A DNA stretch of 64,000 bases from Halorubrum sp. 2020YC2. Lineage in GTDB: Archaea; Halobacteriota; Halobacteria; Halobacteriales; Haloferacaceae. Shown here piece after piece: positions 45,552-54,361 of the stretch. Both the position numbers and the translations under genes were made by a program. Under the pieces are notes generated by a model. That model saw only the letters and a list, made by a program, of their open reading frames with translations. It did not search any database and was not told the origin of the DNA. Numbering within the stretch: position 1 is the stretch's first letter; every line of letters starts with the position of its first letter. Location: positions 2,976,001 through 3,040,000 of the forward strand of contig NZ_CP076019.1 of the NCBI RefSeq assembly GCF_018623055.1. The letters run 5' to 3'.

Positions 45552-45821
45552 ATGACCGTTCGACTGCTGGATTTCCACGCCGAGTGGTGCGGCCCGTGTA
45601 AGACCCAAGACCCTATCCTAGAGGAGATTCAGGAGGACCTCGGCGACGCGTTCGAGCTCCAGAAGGTCGACGTCGACGAGGAGCAGGACGTGGCGAACCA
45701 GTACCAGGTCCGCTCGCTCCCGACGCTCATCGTCGAGAACGACGACGGCGTCGTCGACCGCTTCGTCGGCGTCACGCAGCGCGAGGACATCGAGGCCGCC
45801 CTCTCCGAAGCGGGCGCCTAA
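45552..45821 (+). CDS. trxA: Thioredoxin
   Basis: 89 residues with the redox motif W-CGPC (C13 and C16) in DFHAEWCGPCKTQDPIL. The cis-proline is in VRSLPTLIVEN. A short single-domain thioredoxin lacking the first strand and helix of bacterial TrxA, as common in haloarchaea. Reduces protein disulphides in the cytoplasm; the thioredoxin-reductase-like gene at 60294 may reduce it, though pairing cannot be proven. Confidence 0.92.
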   Translation: MTVRLLDFHAEWCGPCKTQDPILEEIQEDLGDAFELQKVDVDEEQDVANQYQVRSLPTLIVENDDGVVDRFVGVTQREDIEAALSEAGA

Positions 45822-45962
45822 CCCCGGTTCTCACTCGCCCTCGGATTTCTCCGCGGCCGGCGCTTCCGCCTCCCGTCCCGCGTCGACGGACGGCGCGGAA
45901 ACGCGCACCCGGCCGCCGCGGCGTCTCGCAACCTTTTACAGCACCGCACGCCCAGTAGCTGT

Positions 45963-46112
45963 ATGGCCAAATTCGACGCCGCCGAACGCCGCATGCTCGA
46001 CCGACAGATCTGTATGCGCTGTAACGCCCGCAACGCCTCCGAGGCCGAGCGCTGCCGCAAGTGCGGCTACACCAACCTCCGCCCGAAGGCGACCGAGCGC
46101 CGCGCCGCGTAA
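45963..46112 (+). CDS. rpl40e: Large ribosomal subunit protein L40e
   Basis: 49 residues, [20 protein letters not shown] and onward. Four cysteines (C17, C20, C31, C34) in CMRCNARN and CRKCGYT make the zinc ribbon typical of archaeal L40e. The archaeal form lacks the fused ubiquitin of eukaryotes. Basic C-terminus [11 protein letters not shown]. The gene lies shortly after the thioredoxin gene. Confidence 0.95.
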   Translation: MAKFDAAERRMLDRQICMRCNARNASEAERCRKCGYTNLRPKATERRAA

Positions 46113-46179
46113 TCCGGGCGATTCCGGGCCGATTTCGGCCCTTCTCCCGCACGTTCCCGTTCGACGGCCAGCCGCGCGC

Positions 46180-46284
46180 GGGCCTCGCGCCTCCCCAGCC
46201 TCGGCGGGCGTCCCGGCGCGGGCGGAGCCGCGCCGGGCCGCCGCCTCCCTCGCGGACCCCTCGCGGCCGTTTAAAAACGGCCGC
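46180..46284. repeat. Probable remnant of the structured element, plus a perfect palindrome
   Basis: CGCGCCTCCCCAGCCTCGG is close to the conserved CCTCACGCCTCCCCAGCCTCG of the repeat family. It is followed by a 10-bp stem, CCCGGCGCGG with CCGCGCCGGG. A perfect hairpin at 46263-46284 has arms GCGGCCGTTT and AAACGGCCGC around AA. The left half with TATA and CCAAAG is missing. The palindrome may also serve as a terminator after L40e. No other gene in 46113-46347. Confidence 0.45.
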
Positions 46285-46347
46285 TCGGGGGCGCGCCGAT
46301 GTGGGCGGTCGGTCTCGTCGTCGCTCGCTTTTAAATATAGACCCCGC

Positions 46348-46989
46348 TCACTCGTCGGGATACTTCGGCTCGCGGCGCTCGGCGCGCTCCGTCGCGCGCT
46401 CGATCACCTCACGGACGGTGTCCGGGCCGTCGGCGGCGCGGTAGGCGTCGCCGTGACCGGGGAACATGGCTTCCGTGGTGTCGGGCATGCGGTCGAGAAT
46501 CTCGTGAAGGCTCTCGATCAGGCGCTCGCGCGACTGGCCGTCCATGTCGGTGCGACCGAACGAGCCGTCGTCGAAGGCGCCGTCGTTGTAGACGACCACG
46601 TCGCCCGAGTAGAGTCGCTCCTCGCCGACGAGCGAGACGTGGTCGTCGGCGTGACCCGGCGTGTAGACGACGTCGCAGGGTTCGTTGCCGACGAGCATCT
46701 CGTCGCCGTCTTCGAGCGCGACGTCGCGGTGCGGGTGGTCGGCGTACGCGAACACCCGCGGGTCGAAGCGGTCGACCACGGCGTCTAGCTCCTCGACGTG
46801 GTCGTAGTGCTGGTGGGTCACCACGACCCGGTCGAGTCCGTCGGCGCCGGCGTCGTCGAGCGCGTCGGCTATCACGTCGTCGACGCCGGGCATCGTTCCC
46901 GCGTCGACGAGCGTCGTCGCGTCCCCGACGACGAGGTACGCGTTGCAGGTGAACTCCTCCGCGTCCGCGGTGACGGCGATTGGCTCCAT
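46348..46989 (-). CDS. MBL-fold metallo-hydrolase
   Basis: 213 residues. The metal-binding HxHxDH motif is THQHYDH (H59, H61, D63, H64), with further ligands in TPGHADDH, YSGD and FPGHGDAY. A compact glyoxalase-II-like member of the metallo-beta-lactamase superfamily with two metal ions. Likely hydrolyses a thioester or other small ester in the cytoplasm; the substrate is unknown. Preceded by an acidic-free start MEPIAVTADAEEFTCNAY, which is usual for the fold. Confidence 0.88.
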   Translation of the reverse strand: MEPIAVTADAEEFTCNAYLVVGDATTLVDAGTMPGVDDVIADALDDAGADGLDRVVVTHQHYDHVEELDAVVDRFDPRVFAYADHPHRDVALEDGDEMLVGNEPCDVVYTPGHADDHVSLVGEERLYSGDVVVYNDGAFDDGSFGRTDMDGQSRERLIESLHEILDRMPDTTEAMFPGHGDAYRAADGPDTVREVIERATERAERREPKYPDE

Positions 46990-47123
46990 GGCCGTACTCG
47001 CTCGCGGAGCGACAAAAGCCTACAGTCGGGCCCCGCGGCCGGTCCCGTCACCGGTTCCGGCCGCGCTCGGGTCCGCCGGCGGCCGTGGATTTATGAGTCA
47101 TCCCCTGTTAATCACACACACAA

Positions 47124-47306
47124 ATGGGCTTCGGCAGCTACGATGAGTCCGAACAGGAGAATCAGGACCTGGACGCGGACTTCGACGACGACGACGGCGT
47201 CCGGGCTGCTCAGGAGACCCATCAGGGGTCCGTCGACTACGAGCCCGGCGCCTCGAACGACGAGCTTCTCGACCGGCTCCAAGAGATCAAGTCCGAGGAC
47301 GCGTGA
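47124..47306 (+). CDS. Small acidic haloarchaeal protein (DUF5786-like)
   Basis: 60 residues, MGFGSYDESEQENQDLDADF and onward to NDELLDRLQEIKSEDA. The N-terminal MGFGSYDESEQ and the C-terminal LLDRL helix fit a widespread haloarchaeal family of unknown function. The next gene begins with GTG directly after its stop (no gap), indicating a shared transcript and coupled translation. Confidence 0.8.
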   Translation: MGFGSYDESEQENQDLDADFDDDDGVRAAQETHQGSVDYEPGASNDELLDRLQEIKSEDA

Positions 47307-47873
47307 GTGACCGCGCCGAGCCGCACGCTCGGCGTCGCCTTCTCTGACGACCGCGACGCGAGCCGCGCGGCCGGCGTCGTTGTCCGCGCCGACGGGACGC
47401 CCGACGGCTTCGCGTTCGCGCGGTGCACCGTCGGCGGCACGGACGCGACCGACGCGGTCGTCGACTGCTGGCGCGCGCTCGACCGCGAGGACGTCCGCCA
47501 CGTCGCCTGCGCGGGCGTCGCGCCGGCGTGGTTCAACCTCCTCGACCTCCACCGACTCCGCGAGGCGCTCGACCGCCCCGTCTACGCCGTGAGCTACGAG
47601 GCGAGCCCCGGGCTCGAACCGGCGCTCCGCGAGGCGTTCGACGGCGACGCGCTCCACGACCGCCTCGCGACGTACCGGTCGCTCCCGCCCCGTGTCCCGG
47701 TCGACTCTCCGGAGTCCGGCGATCCCCGCTTCGTCCGCGCCGTCGGGGTCGACCCCGAGCGCGCCGCCGCGGCCGTCACGGGGCTCACCCGCGACGGCTT
47801 CCGGCGCTGCGAGCCGCTCCGGATCGCCGCCCTCGCGGCGAGCGCGCACCGCGAGGCGGCGGCGGGCGAGTGA
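47307..47873 (+). CDS. DUF99 (UPF0215) protein, endonuclease dU-type family
   Basis: 188 residues from a GTG start immediately after the upstream stop. The start TLGVAFSDDR and the block ACAGVAPAWFNLLDLHRLRE with RPVYAVSYEA are family hallmarks. DUF99 proteins have been described as related to endonuclease V-like enzymes acting on deoxyuridine or deaminated bases. It lies just before a uracil-DNA glycosylase gene, which fits a repair role, but activity cannot be read here. Confidence 0.82.
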   Translation: MTAPSRTLGVAFSDDRDASRAAGVVVRADGTPDGFAFARCTVGGTDATDAVVDCWRALDREDVRHVACAGVAPAWFNLLDLHRLREALDRPVYAVSYEASPGLEPALREAFDGDALHDRLATYRSLPPRVPVDSPESGDPRFVRAVGVDPERAAAAVTGLTRDGFRRCEPLRIAALAASAHREAAAGE

Positions 47874-47922
47874 GCTTCGGATCGACCGACGCACCTTAGA
47901 CGACCGCGCTCGGATCCCGCGT

Positions 47923-48555
47923 ATGAGCGAACACGGCGGCGACGGCGCCGGTCTCGACGAGGAGCTCCGCCTGTCTGCCTGCGAGCGGTGTCCCGCGCTG
48001 GTCGAGTCGCGGAGCCGGATCGTCGACGGCGTCGGCCCGACGGACGCCGACCTGCTGTTCGTCGGTGAGGGTCCCGGCGCCACCGAGGACGAGGAGGGCG
48101 AGCCGTTCGTGGGGCGGTCCGGCGACGTGCTCGACGACGCGCTGCGCGACGCCGGGCTCGCCCGGGCAGACGTGCGGATCACGAACTGCGTGCGCTGCCG
48201 GCCGCCCGACAACCGCGACCCGACGACCGAGGAGCTGGCGAACTGCCGCGGCCACCTCGAAGCGGAGATCGACCGGCTCGACCCCGAGCTGCTGGTGACG
48301 CTCGGGAAGGTGCCGAGCGAACACCTCCTCGACCGGTCGGTTGCGATCACCGCGGAGTCGGGCGACGTGGTCGACGCGCGCCTCGCCGGCGAGTCGCGGC
48401 GGGTGCTCTTATCCGTCCACCCGGCGGCGACGCTGTACGACCGCAGCCAGCGCGACGGCTTCTTCGAGACGATAGCCCGGGCCGCCGAGCTGAGCGGCGT
48501 CGGGGACCGGGCGGGAGACGACGCCGACGGTCAGTCGCGGCTGGGTGAGTTCTGA
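47923..48555 (+). CDS. udg: Family 4/5-type uracil-DNA glycosylase with Fe-S cluster
   Basis: 210 residues. Four cysteines positioned for a [4Fe-4S] cluster: C20 and C23 (LSACERCP), C92 and C108. The active-site motif is GEGPGATEDEEGEPFVGRSG (48-67), and SVHPAA (near 164) is the second motif. It removes uracil from DNA made by cytosine deamination. The C-terminal 25 residues are acidic and probably disordered. ATG at 47923 gives a normal N-terminus. Neighbour of a DUF99 gene. Confidence 0.92.
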   Translation: MSEHGGDGAGLDEELRLSACERCPALVESRSRIVDGVGPTDADLLFVGEGPGATEDEEGEPFVGRSGDVLDDALRDAGLARADVRITNCVRCRPPDNRDPTTEELANCRGHLEAEIDRLDPELLVTLGKVPSEHLLDRSVAITAESGDVVDARLAGESRRVLLSVHPAATLYDRSQRDGFFETIARAAELSGVGDRAGDDADGQSRLGEF

Positions 48556-48598
48556 TCCGTCGGTCGGCGCCCGCCCGACTGAGACGGTCGTCCACGAT

Positions 48599-48620
48599 CT
48601 ATATAGAAAACATAGAAAAC
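48599..48620 (+). promoter_or_regulatory. phnD promoter with a 9-bp tandem repeat
   Basis: TCTATATAG gives a TATA box about 50 nt upstream of phnD. ATAGAAAAC is repeated back to back at 48603-48611 and 48612-48620, overlapping the box. This would suit a repressor or activator that controls the transporter according to phosphorus supply; the regulator is unknown. Confidence 0.55.
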
Positions 48621-48651
48621 GATTAGTCACCCGAGCGGAAGTGTAGTCTGT

Positions 48652-49659
48652 ATGTCCGACAACAGGTGGTCGGCGAACCGGCGAACGTTTGTCAAAACAG
48701 CGGGCGCGGCCGGCGCGATCGGTCTCGCGGGATGTTCCGGTAACGGCGGCACGTCGGGCGAGACCGACGGGACCCCGACGGCCCAGTTCATCCTGAACCC
48801 CGCAGAGGCGGACGTCGAGATCGAACAGCAGTACCAGCCGATGTTCGAGTACCTCGAGTCCGAGGTCGAAGTCGAGATCGAGGCCGACCGCGCGGAGAGC
48901 TACACCGCGACGCTCCAGTCGATGCGGAACGACCAGGGCGAGATCGCTGACATCTCCCCGTCGGCCGTCATCGCCGGCGAGGACGTGATCGACGTGGTCG
49001 GCATCCGAATCGCGTACGGCGCGGCGCAGTACTTCTCGACTATCACGACGACGCCCGACAGCGGAATCGAGTCGCTCTCCGACCTCGAAGGGGAGCTCAT
49101 CTACATGGGGGACATCCTCTCGGTGTCCGGGACGCTCGTCCCGCTCACCGTCCTTCAGGACGCCGGTCTCGACGTCGGCAGCGCGCCCGACGGCGACGCG
49201 AACGACTTCAACGCGGAGTACTCGGACCACACCACCGCGCGCGAACAGATGGTCGAGCGCGACGACGTGATGGCGGCGACGACCGGCGCGTTCTCCTCCG
49301 CTCCCTACGTCCCGCAGGCGCAGTTCGAGGAGATGTCGCAGGACTTCGTCGACATCTCCGCCGAGTACGAGGGCGCCGGCGACGAGATCGAGTCGTCCGG
49401 CACCGAGCTCCAGCTGCTCTCCGTCTCCGACCCGCTCCCGCGGGCTCCGCTCGCGACCCGGTCCAGCTGGGACAGCCCCGTCAAGTCCGAGCTCGAGGAG
49501 GCCATCCTGAACGTGTCCGAGGACGACCTCAGTCACGGCGACGACTACGACGGGGAGCCGCTCTGGTTCACCGGCGTTCAGGAGGGAAGCATCGACGACT
49601 ACGACCCGATCGCGACGGTGCTCGACGAGCTCGGTCTCGAGTTCGAAGACCTTTCGTAA
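48652..49659 (+). CDS. phnD: Phosphonate/phosphite/phosphate ABC transporter binding lipoprotein
   Basis: 335 residues. A Tat signal (NRRTFVKTAGAAGAIG, RR at 10-11) ends in a lipobox with C28 (LAGCSG), so it is exported folded and anchored to lipid. The body is a type-II periplasmic-binding fold of the PhnD family: QPMFEYLESEVEVEIEADRA, ADISPSAVIAGEDV and STITTTPDSGIESLSDLEG. It captures phosphonate, phosphite or phosphate outside the cell and feeds PhnE. No C-P lyase genes are nearby, so the substrate may be phosphate or phosphite. Confidence 0.9.
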   Translation: MSDNRWSANRRTFVKTAGAAGAIGLAGCSGNGGTSGETDGTPTAQFILNPAEADVEIEQQYQPMFEYLESEVEVEIEADRAESYTATLQSMRNDQGEIADISPSAVIAGEDVIDVVGIRIAYGAAQYFSTITTTPDSGIESLSDLEGELIYMGDILSVSGTLVPLTVLQDAGLDVGSAPDGDANDFNAEYSDHTTAREQMVERDDVMAATTGAFSSAPYVPQAQFEEMSQDFVDISAEYEGAGDEIESSGTELQLLSVSDPLPRAPLATRSSWDSPVKSELEEAILNVSEDDLSHGDDYDGEPLWFTGVQEGSIDDYDPIATVLDELGLEFEDLS

Positions 49660-49687
49660 CCACCCTCTCAACCTTCTCCCATAGCTA

Positions 49688-50533
49688 ATGAGTCGCATCA
49701 CAGTTGACGGGGTGACGAAGCGGTTCGGTGAGACCGTCGCGCTCGACGACGTCTCCTTCGAGGTTCCGCAGGGCGAGTTCGTCATCGTTCTCGGCGTCTC
49801 CGGGTCCGGAAAGTCGACGCTGCTTCGGTGTATGAACGCGCTCGCAACCCCCACCGAGGGCGAGATCAGAGTGGGGGACGACCCCGTCACGAGTCCCCGT
49901 GACGACATCGCGATGATCTTCCAACAGCACAACATCATCGACCAGATGACCGCGTACTCCAACGCGCTCACCGGGTCGCTCAACCGGAACTCGTTCCTCG
50001 ACTCGCTGCTCCAGCTACAGGACGAGGGGGACAAGCTGCAGGCGCTGGAGGCGCTCGAAACCGTTGGCCTGCTCGACGAGGCCCAACAGAGCGCGAAGCG
50101 CATGTCAGGGGGCCAACAACAGCGGGTCGGCATCGCTCGGGCGCTGGTACAGGACCCGACGATCCTGCTGGCCGACGAGCCGGTCGCCAGCCTCGACCCG
50201 GGCTCCTCACAGCAGGTGATGGGGTACCTTCGCACCGCCGCGCGCAAGCGCGACTTGACGGCCGTCATCAGCCTCCACCAGGTGAACCTCGCCCGGAAGT
50301 TCGGCGAGCGCTTCATCGGCCTCCGCGACGGGAAGAAGGTGTTCGACGGCTACCGCGACGAGTTCGACATGGACACTATCGACGAGATCTACGGGGACAT
50401 CGACACGGAGGGAATGTTCGCGCCCGACGAGGACCGCGACATCGACGACGAGAGCGAGTCGGCCGCCGAGGGCGGCTCCGGTGACGACGCCTCGTCGAAG
50501 CGCGGCGTCTCCAGCGGGGGGATGGGCCAGTGA
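49688..50533 (+). CDS. phnC: Phosphonate-type ABC transporter ATPase
   Basis: 281 residues. Walker A GVSGSGKST (about residues 37-45), Q-loop FQQHNIIDQM, signature MSGGQQQRVGIARAL, Walker B ILLADEPVASLDP and the switch histidine in SLHQVN. Energises uptake through PhnE. An acidic tail after residue 240 is a halophile extension. The stop overlaps the GTG start of phnE by 4 bp. Confidence 0.93.
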   Translation: MSRITVDGVTKRFGETVALDDVSFEVPQGEFVIVLGVSGSGKSTLLRCMNALATPTEGEIRVGDDPVTSPRDDIAMIFQQHNIIDQMTAYSNALTGSLNRNSFLDSLLQLQDEGDKLQALEALETVGLLDEAQQSAKRMSGGQQQRVGIARALVQDPTILLADEPVASLDPGSSQQVMGYLRTAARKRDLTAVISLHQVNLARKFGERFIGLRDGKKVFDGYRDEFDMDTIDEIYGDIDTEGMFAPDEDRDIDDESESAAEGGSGDDASSKRGVSSGGMGQ

Positions 50534-51498
50534 GCTACGACGACGCCGTCCGCGACCGCTACGAGGCGATCGTGCTCGCCCGCCGCGTCAAGGCCCTCGT
50601 GATGGGCGTGGGGCTGATCGTCCTCGCGGCGGTGTTCTACTACGCGCTCACGTCCGTCGGCTTCTTCGAGGCGAACATCCCGGACTACCTCCCGAACTTC
50701 CTCGACGCGCTCCGCGACTTCTTCCCGTTCCTCGCGTCGTCGTTCCCGTTCATCGACCCGAGCGGCTTCGTCGCCTACTGGTCGTTCATCCAGGAACGGA
50801 ACCTCATCTGGGGCGGGTTCGGCGGCGAGACGCCGCTCCTCGGTGAGGCCGGCATCACGCTCGCGATGGGGTTCGCCGGCACGGTCATGGGGTTCCCGCT
50901 CGCGCTGCTGTTCGGGATCCTCGGCTCCGGCCGCGTCACCCCGTTCCCCTTCAACTTCATCTTCCGCGGACTGATGTCCTCCATCCGCGCCATCCCGGCG
51001 CTGGTGTGGGGGCTCATCTACATCCCGCTCGGCGGGATCGGTCCCGTCACCGCGACGCTCGCGATCGCGACCGACACCGTGGGCAACCTCGGGCGGCTGT
51101 TCACCGACGAACTCGAGGAGATCGAGGACGGCCCGATCGAGGCGATGGAGACGACCGGCGCGAACAAGCCGCAGACGATCACCTTCGGGATGCTCTCGCA
51201 GGTGACGACGCCTTTTATCGCGTGGACGCTGTACATCTTCGAGATCAACGTCCGGATCGCCGTCTCGCTCGGCATCATCGGCGGCGGCGGGCTCGGACAG
51301 GTGCTCTCCGTCCAGCAGGGGCTGTTCGCGTTCACCAACATGATGGCGACGATCCTCGTCATCCTCGTGTTGATCATCTCGGTGGAGATATTCTCACAGC
51401 GGATCCGCTCGACGCTCCGCGAGGGCGACGAGGCGCAGGGGATCGTGGCGCTGCTCATGGGCTTCCCGCAGCGGATGGCCGAGGCGGCGCTGAAGTGA
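50530..51498 (+). CDS. phnE: Phosphonate-type ABC transporter permease
   Basis: 322 residues from a GTG that overlaps the phnC stop. Six to seven membrane helices. The EAA loop contacting PhnC is EAMETTGANKPQTITFGMLS. The C-terminal segment IGGGGLGQVLSVQQGLFAF is typical of PhnE. Third gene of the uptake operon; works as a homodimer in the membrane. Confidence 0.93.
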   Translation: MSYDDAVRDRYEAIVLARRVKALVMGVGLIVLAAVFYYALTSVGFFEANIPDYLPNFLDALRDFFPFLASSFPFIDPSGFVAYWSFIQERNLIWGGFGGETPLLGEAGITLAMGFAGTVMGFPLALLFGILGSGRVTPFPFNFIFRGLMSSIRAIPALVWGLIYIPLGGIGPVTATLAIATDTVGNLGRLFTDELEEIEDGPIEAMETTGANKPQTITFGMLSQVTTPFIAWTLYIFEINVRIAVSLGIIGGGGLGQVLSVQQGLFAFTNMMATILVILVLIISVEIFSQRIRSTLREGDEAQGIVALLMGFPQRMAEAALK

Positions 51499-51588
51499 GG
51501 TGAGCGGGGTCGGTCCGCCCGCTCTCCGCCCGCGCGGCTCGGCTGTCGCAAGGGAAACCGACTTTTTCGTCCCCCTCCGAGAGGAGGT

Positions 51589-52248
51589 ATGAGCACCTTC
51601 GAACCGCCCGCGGAGACGCTGGCGGACGTCGTCGTCGTCGACTACGGGCTCGGGAACCTCCGGTCCGCGACCCGCGGCTTGGAGCGGGCGGGCGCGGCCG
51701 TCGAGATCACCGACGACCCGGAAGCGTTCGCGGCCGCCGACGGCGTCGTCCTCCCGGGCGTCGGCGCGTTCCGCGAGGGGATGGAGAACGCCGGCCCGCT
51801 GCGCGAGGCGCTGACCGACCACGCCGAGGCCGGCCGGCCCCTCTTCGGGATCTGTCTCGGGATGCAGATGCTCCTGACGACGAGCGAGGAGGCCGACCAC
51901 GAAGGCGAAGGCGAGGTGACGGGGCTCGATCTGGTGCCCGGGACCAACGTCCGGTTCGAGGTGGACCGCAAGGTGCCCCACATGGGATGGAACGAGCTCG
52001 AAATCGCGCGCGACCACCCGATCGTCGATGGCGTCGACGGCGAGTACGCCTACTTCGTCCACTCCTACTACGCCGAGCCGGACGACCCGGACGCGGTCGT
52101 CGCGGCCGCGGACTACGGCGTCGACTTCCCGGCGGTCGTCGCCAACGAGGCCGGCAACGTGTTCGGGACGCAGTTCCACCCCGAGAAGAGCGGCGAGACG
52201 GGGCTGCGGATTCTGCGGAACTTCGTCGAGTACTGCGCGGAGCGGTAG
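51589..52248 (+). CDS. hisH: Imidazole glycerol phosphate synthase glutaminase subunit
   Basis: 219 residues. Catalytic C89 in FGICLGMQML, with the His/Glu pair in TQFHPEKS. Starts with VVVVDYGLGNLRSATRGLER after a 10-residue acidic leader. It makes ammonia for HisF in step five of histidine synthesis; hisF is not in this window. It lies 90 bp after phnE and is probably transcribed separately. Length is normal. Confidence 0.94.
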   Translation: MSTFEPPAETLADVVVVDYGLGNLRSATRGLERAGAAVEITDDPEAFAAADGVVLPGVGAFREGMENAGPLREALTDHAEAGRPLFGICLGMQMLLTTSEEADHEGEGEVTGLDLVPGTNVRFEVDRKVPHMGWNELEIARDHPIVDGVDGEYAYFVHSYYAEPDDPDAVVAAADYGVDFPAVVANEAGNVFGTQFHPEKSGETGLRILRNFVEYCAER

Positions 52249-52262
52249 GCCGCGGGGTCTCT

Positions 52263-53276
52263 TTATAACTCGTCGTACGGGCCGGGCTTGGCCGCGGTCA
52301 GCCGGTCGACCTGCTCGTCCGAGAGGTCGATCGTCGCGGCCGCGAGGTTCTCGCGGAGCTGGTCGACGGTGCGGGCGCCGACGATGGGCGCGGTGACGCC
52401 GTCGCGGTGCGCGAGCCACGCGAGCGCGGTCTGCGCCGGGGAGGCGCCGACCTCGTCGGCCACGGCGTCCAACTCGTCGTGGACGTCGAAGTTTGCCTCG
52501 GTGAGGTACGCCTCCTGGAACCGGCTGGACTCGGCGGCCTTCGAGTCGTCCGGCAGGTCAGCGTCGCGGTCGTACTTCCCAGTCAAAAAGCCCTGCCCGA
52601 GCGGGCTCCACGGGGAGACGGCGAGGTTGCGCTGGCGCGCGAACTCCAAGTAATCTCCCTCGACCTCGCGGTCGACGAGGTTGTAGCGCGGCTGGAGCAC
52701 CGTGAACGGCTCCCAGCCCTCGCTGCGCGCAATCTCGTTGGCCCGGGCGACCTTCCAGGCGTTCGGGCGGAGCGTGGAGGCGCCGAGGTAGTGGACCTTC
52801 CCGGACTCGACGAGCCCGTTCAGCGTCTTCATCAGCTCGCGGGCGGGCGTCTCGTCGTCCCAGCGGTGGATGTAGAGGACGTCGATGTAGTCGGTGTCGA
52901 GCCGGTCTAAGAGGGCGTCGACGCGGTGGCGGACGTTCTTGCGGTTCGTGCCCCGGCTGTTCGGGTCGCCGTCGCGGATCTGCCAGTACACCTTCGAGGC
53001 GACCGTGTAGCGCTCGCGGTCGCGCTCGGCCAGCCAGTCCCCGATCCAGCGCTCGCAGTCGCCGCCGCCGTACACGTCGGCGGTGTCGATGTAGCGCCCG
53101 CCGGCGGTCTCGTAGGCGTCGAGCAGCTCGTGGGCCCGCTCCTCGTCGATCTCCACGTTCCCCGCCTCGGTCACGCGGCCGAAGCGCCACGTGCCGAACT
53201 GGAGTTCGCTCGTCCGCAGGCCGGTCCGGCCGAGCGGCACGGTTCCCAGATCGATCTCGTCGAGTTCAGGCGTCAT
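52263..53276 (-). CDS. Aldo/keto reductase
   Basis: 337 residues, TIM-barrel NADPH-dependent oxidoreductase. The catalytic tetrad is visible as D64, Y69, K95 and H137 (GRYIDTADVYGGG, VASKVYW, DVLYIHRWD). SPWSPLGQGFLTGKYD and the C-terminal TAPIVGARTVDQLRENLAA are the cofactor-binding segments. Substrate unknown; the closest general type is the AKR11/AKR13-like group. Convergent with hisH, 14 bp apart. Confidence 0.92.
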   Translation of the reverse strand: MTPELDEIDLGTVPLGRTGLRTSELQFGTWRFGRVTEAGNVEIDEERAHELLDAYETAGGRYIDTADVYGGGDCERWIGDWLAERDRERYTVASKVYWQIRDGDPNSRGTNRKNVRHRVDALLDRLDTDYIDVLYIHRWDDETPARELMKTLNGLVESGKVHYLGASTLRPNAWKVARANEIARSEGWEPFTVLQPRYNLVDREVEGDYLEFARQRNLAVSPWSPLGQGFLTGKYDRDADLPDDSKAAESSRFQEAYLTEANFDVHDELDAVADEVGASPAQTALAWLAHRDGVTAPIVGARTVDQLRENLAAATIDLSDEQVDRLTAAKPGPYDEL

Positions 53277-53356
53277 CGACGAACGCTACTCGCGGTCGAC
53301 GCAAAAAGCCTCAGCAACCGGATGCGGTGTGGGAACGCGTCTCTCTCTCCGGGCGA

Positions 53357-53500
53357 CTACTCGCACGCAACGGCGAAGTGCTCCTCCGCCGCGGCCGCGG
53401 TGCACACCGGACACCCGGCGTCGAGTATCGTCTCCCGCATCGCGTCGTTGACCTCGATGGTCTGTTCGCAGTCCGGACAAGTGAAATGAACGGTGGTCAA
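53357..53500 (-). CDS. Small zinc-ribbon protein
   Basis: With a TTG start at 53500 the protein is 47 residues: a short start, then TVHFTCPDCEQTIEVN, an NDAMRETILDAGCPVC segment and a short tail. Two CPxC pairs make a zinc ribbon seen in a haloarchaeal family (DUF7560-like, from memory). An ATG at 53542 would give 61 residues. However, a minus-strand TATA-like CATTTATGTTC at about 53540-53550 implies that transcription starts near 53520, after that ATG. Function unknown. Confidence 0.6.
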   Translation of the reverse strand: MTTVHFTCPDCEQTIEVNDAMRETILDAGCPVCTAAAAEEHFAVACE

Positions 53501-53605
53501 CGGCTTGGCCTCTCGTTTCTGCGGCACGCGGGCTGTGAACATAAATGGACGGTTCCGGGGCGTCGTCGTCCGCCGCGGTCCCGCGGCCGGCGGAGCGCCG
53601 CCCGG

Positions 53606-54361
53606 TCACTCCGTCCGCGGCACCGCGTACGCGCCGACGGCGAGGAACCCGGCGGCGAGCGCGGTCAACACGGCGAGGTCGGCGGCCCACGCGCCGCCCT
53701 CGAAGGTGATCGCTCGGGTCCCGCGAGCGAAGTACGTCAGCGGCGAGGCGGCGACCGCGGGCAGGAACCACTCGGGCAAAAGCGACGGCGTGACGAACGT
53801 CTCGGAGAGGAAGAGGAGGGGGAGCGCGACCGTGTTGCTCGCGGCGATCACCCCGTCCTGCGAGTCCGCGAGCGCGCCGAGGATCGCCCCGAGCCCGCAG
53901 AACAGCCCGACCGCGACCGCGACGAAGACGGGGAGGGCGGCCAGCGCGGGCGAGACGACGAGCGTCGCGTCGGTCACCGCGAGGACGAGACCGAGGATGA
54001 GCAGGCTCGCGGCCCCGATGATACCGACGTTGACGAGCGTGTGCGCGAGCAGCCACTCGGCGCGGGAGAGCGGCGTGGTCGCCAGCTTCTCGAACCGCCC
54101 GCCGTCGCGGTGGCGCGCTATCTCGGAGCCGACCCGCGAGAGGGGCGTGAAGAGGACGACGACCGCGAGGTAGCCGGGGATGTAGTAGCCCGCCGGCTCC
54201 GCGAAGAGGCCGCCGCCGGTCGGCTGGGTCCGCACCAGCGCGCCGAAGATGACGACGAGGATGACCGGGAAGAAGAACGTGAAGAACACCGCCGTCCGGC
54301 GCCGGGTGAACGAGCGCGCCGCCGCGACCGCCTCCGTCCGGATCCGGCCGAGGCGGCTCAT
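53606..54361 (-). CDS. ABC-2-type transporter permease
   Basis: 251 residues, six membrane helices. The N-terminal segment FTRRRTAVFFTFFFPVILVV and the motifs SRVGSEIARHRDGGRFEKLA and TPLSRAEWLLAH are typical of ABC-2 permeases. Its start overlaps the stop of the ATPase gene by 4 bp, and the two form an exporter of unknown cargo (drug, lipid or polysaccharide type). The ATG at 54361 is chosen for this overlap. Confidence 0.88.
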   Translation of the reverse strand: MSRLGRIRTEAVAAARSFTRRRTAVFFTFFFPVILVVIFGALVRTQPTGGGLFAEPAGYYIPGYLAVVVLFTPLSRVGSEIARHRDGGRFEKLATTPLSRAEWLLAHTLVNVGIIGAASLLILGLVLAVTDATLVVSPALAALPVFVAVAVGLFCGLGAILGALADSQDGVIAASNTVALPLLFLSETFVTPSLLPEWFLPAVAASPLTYFARGTRAITFEGGAWAADLAVLTALAAGFLAVGAYAVPRTE

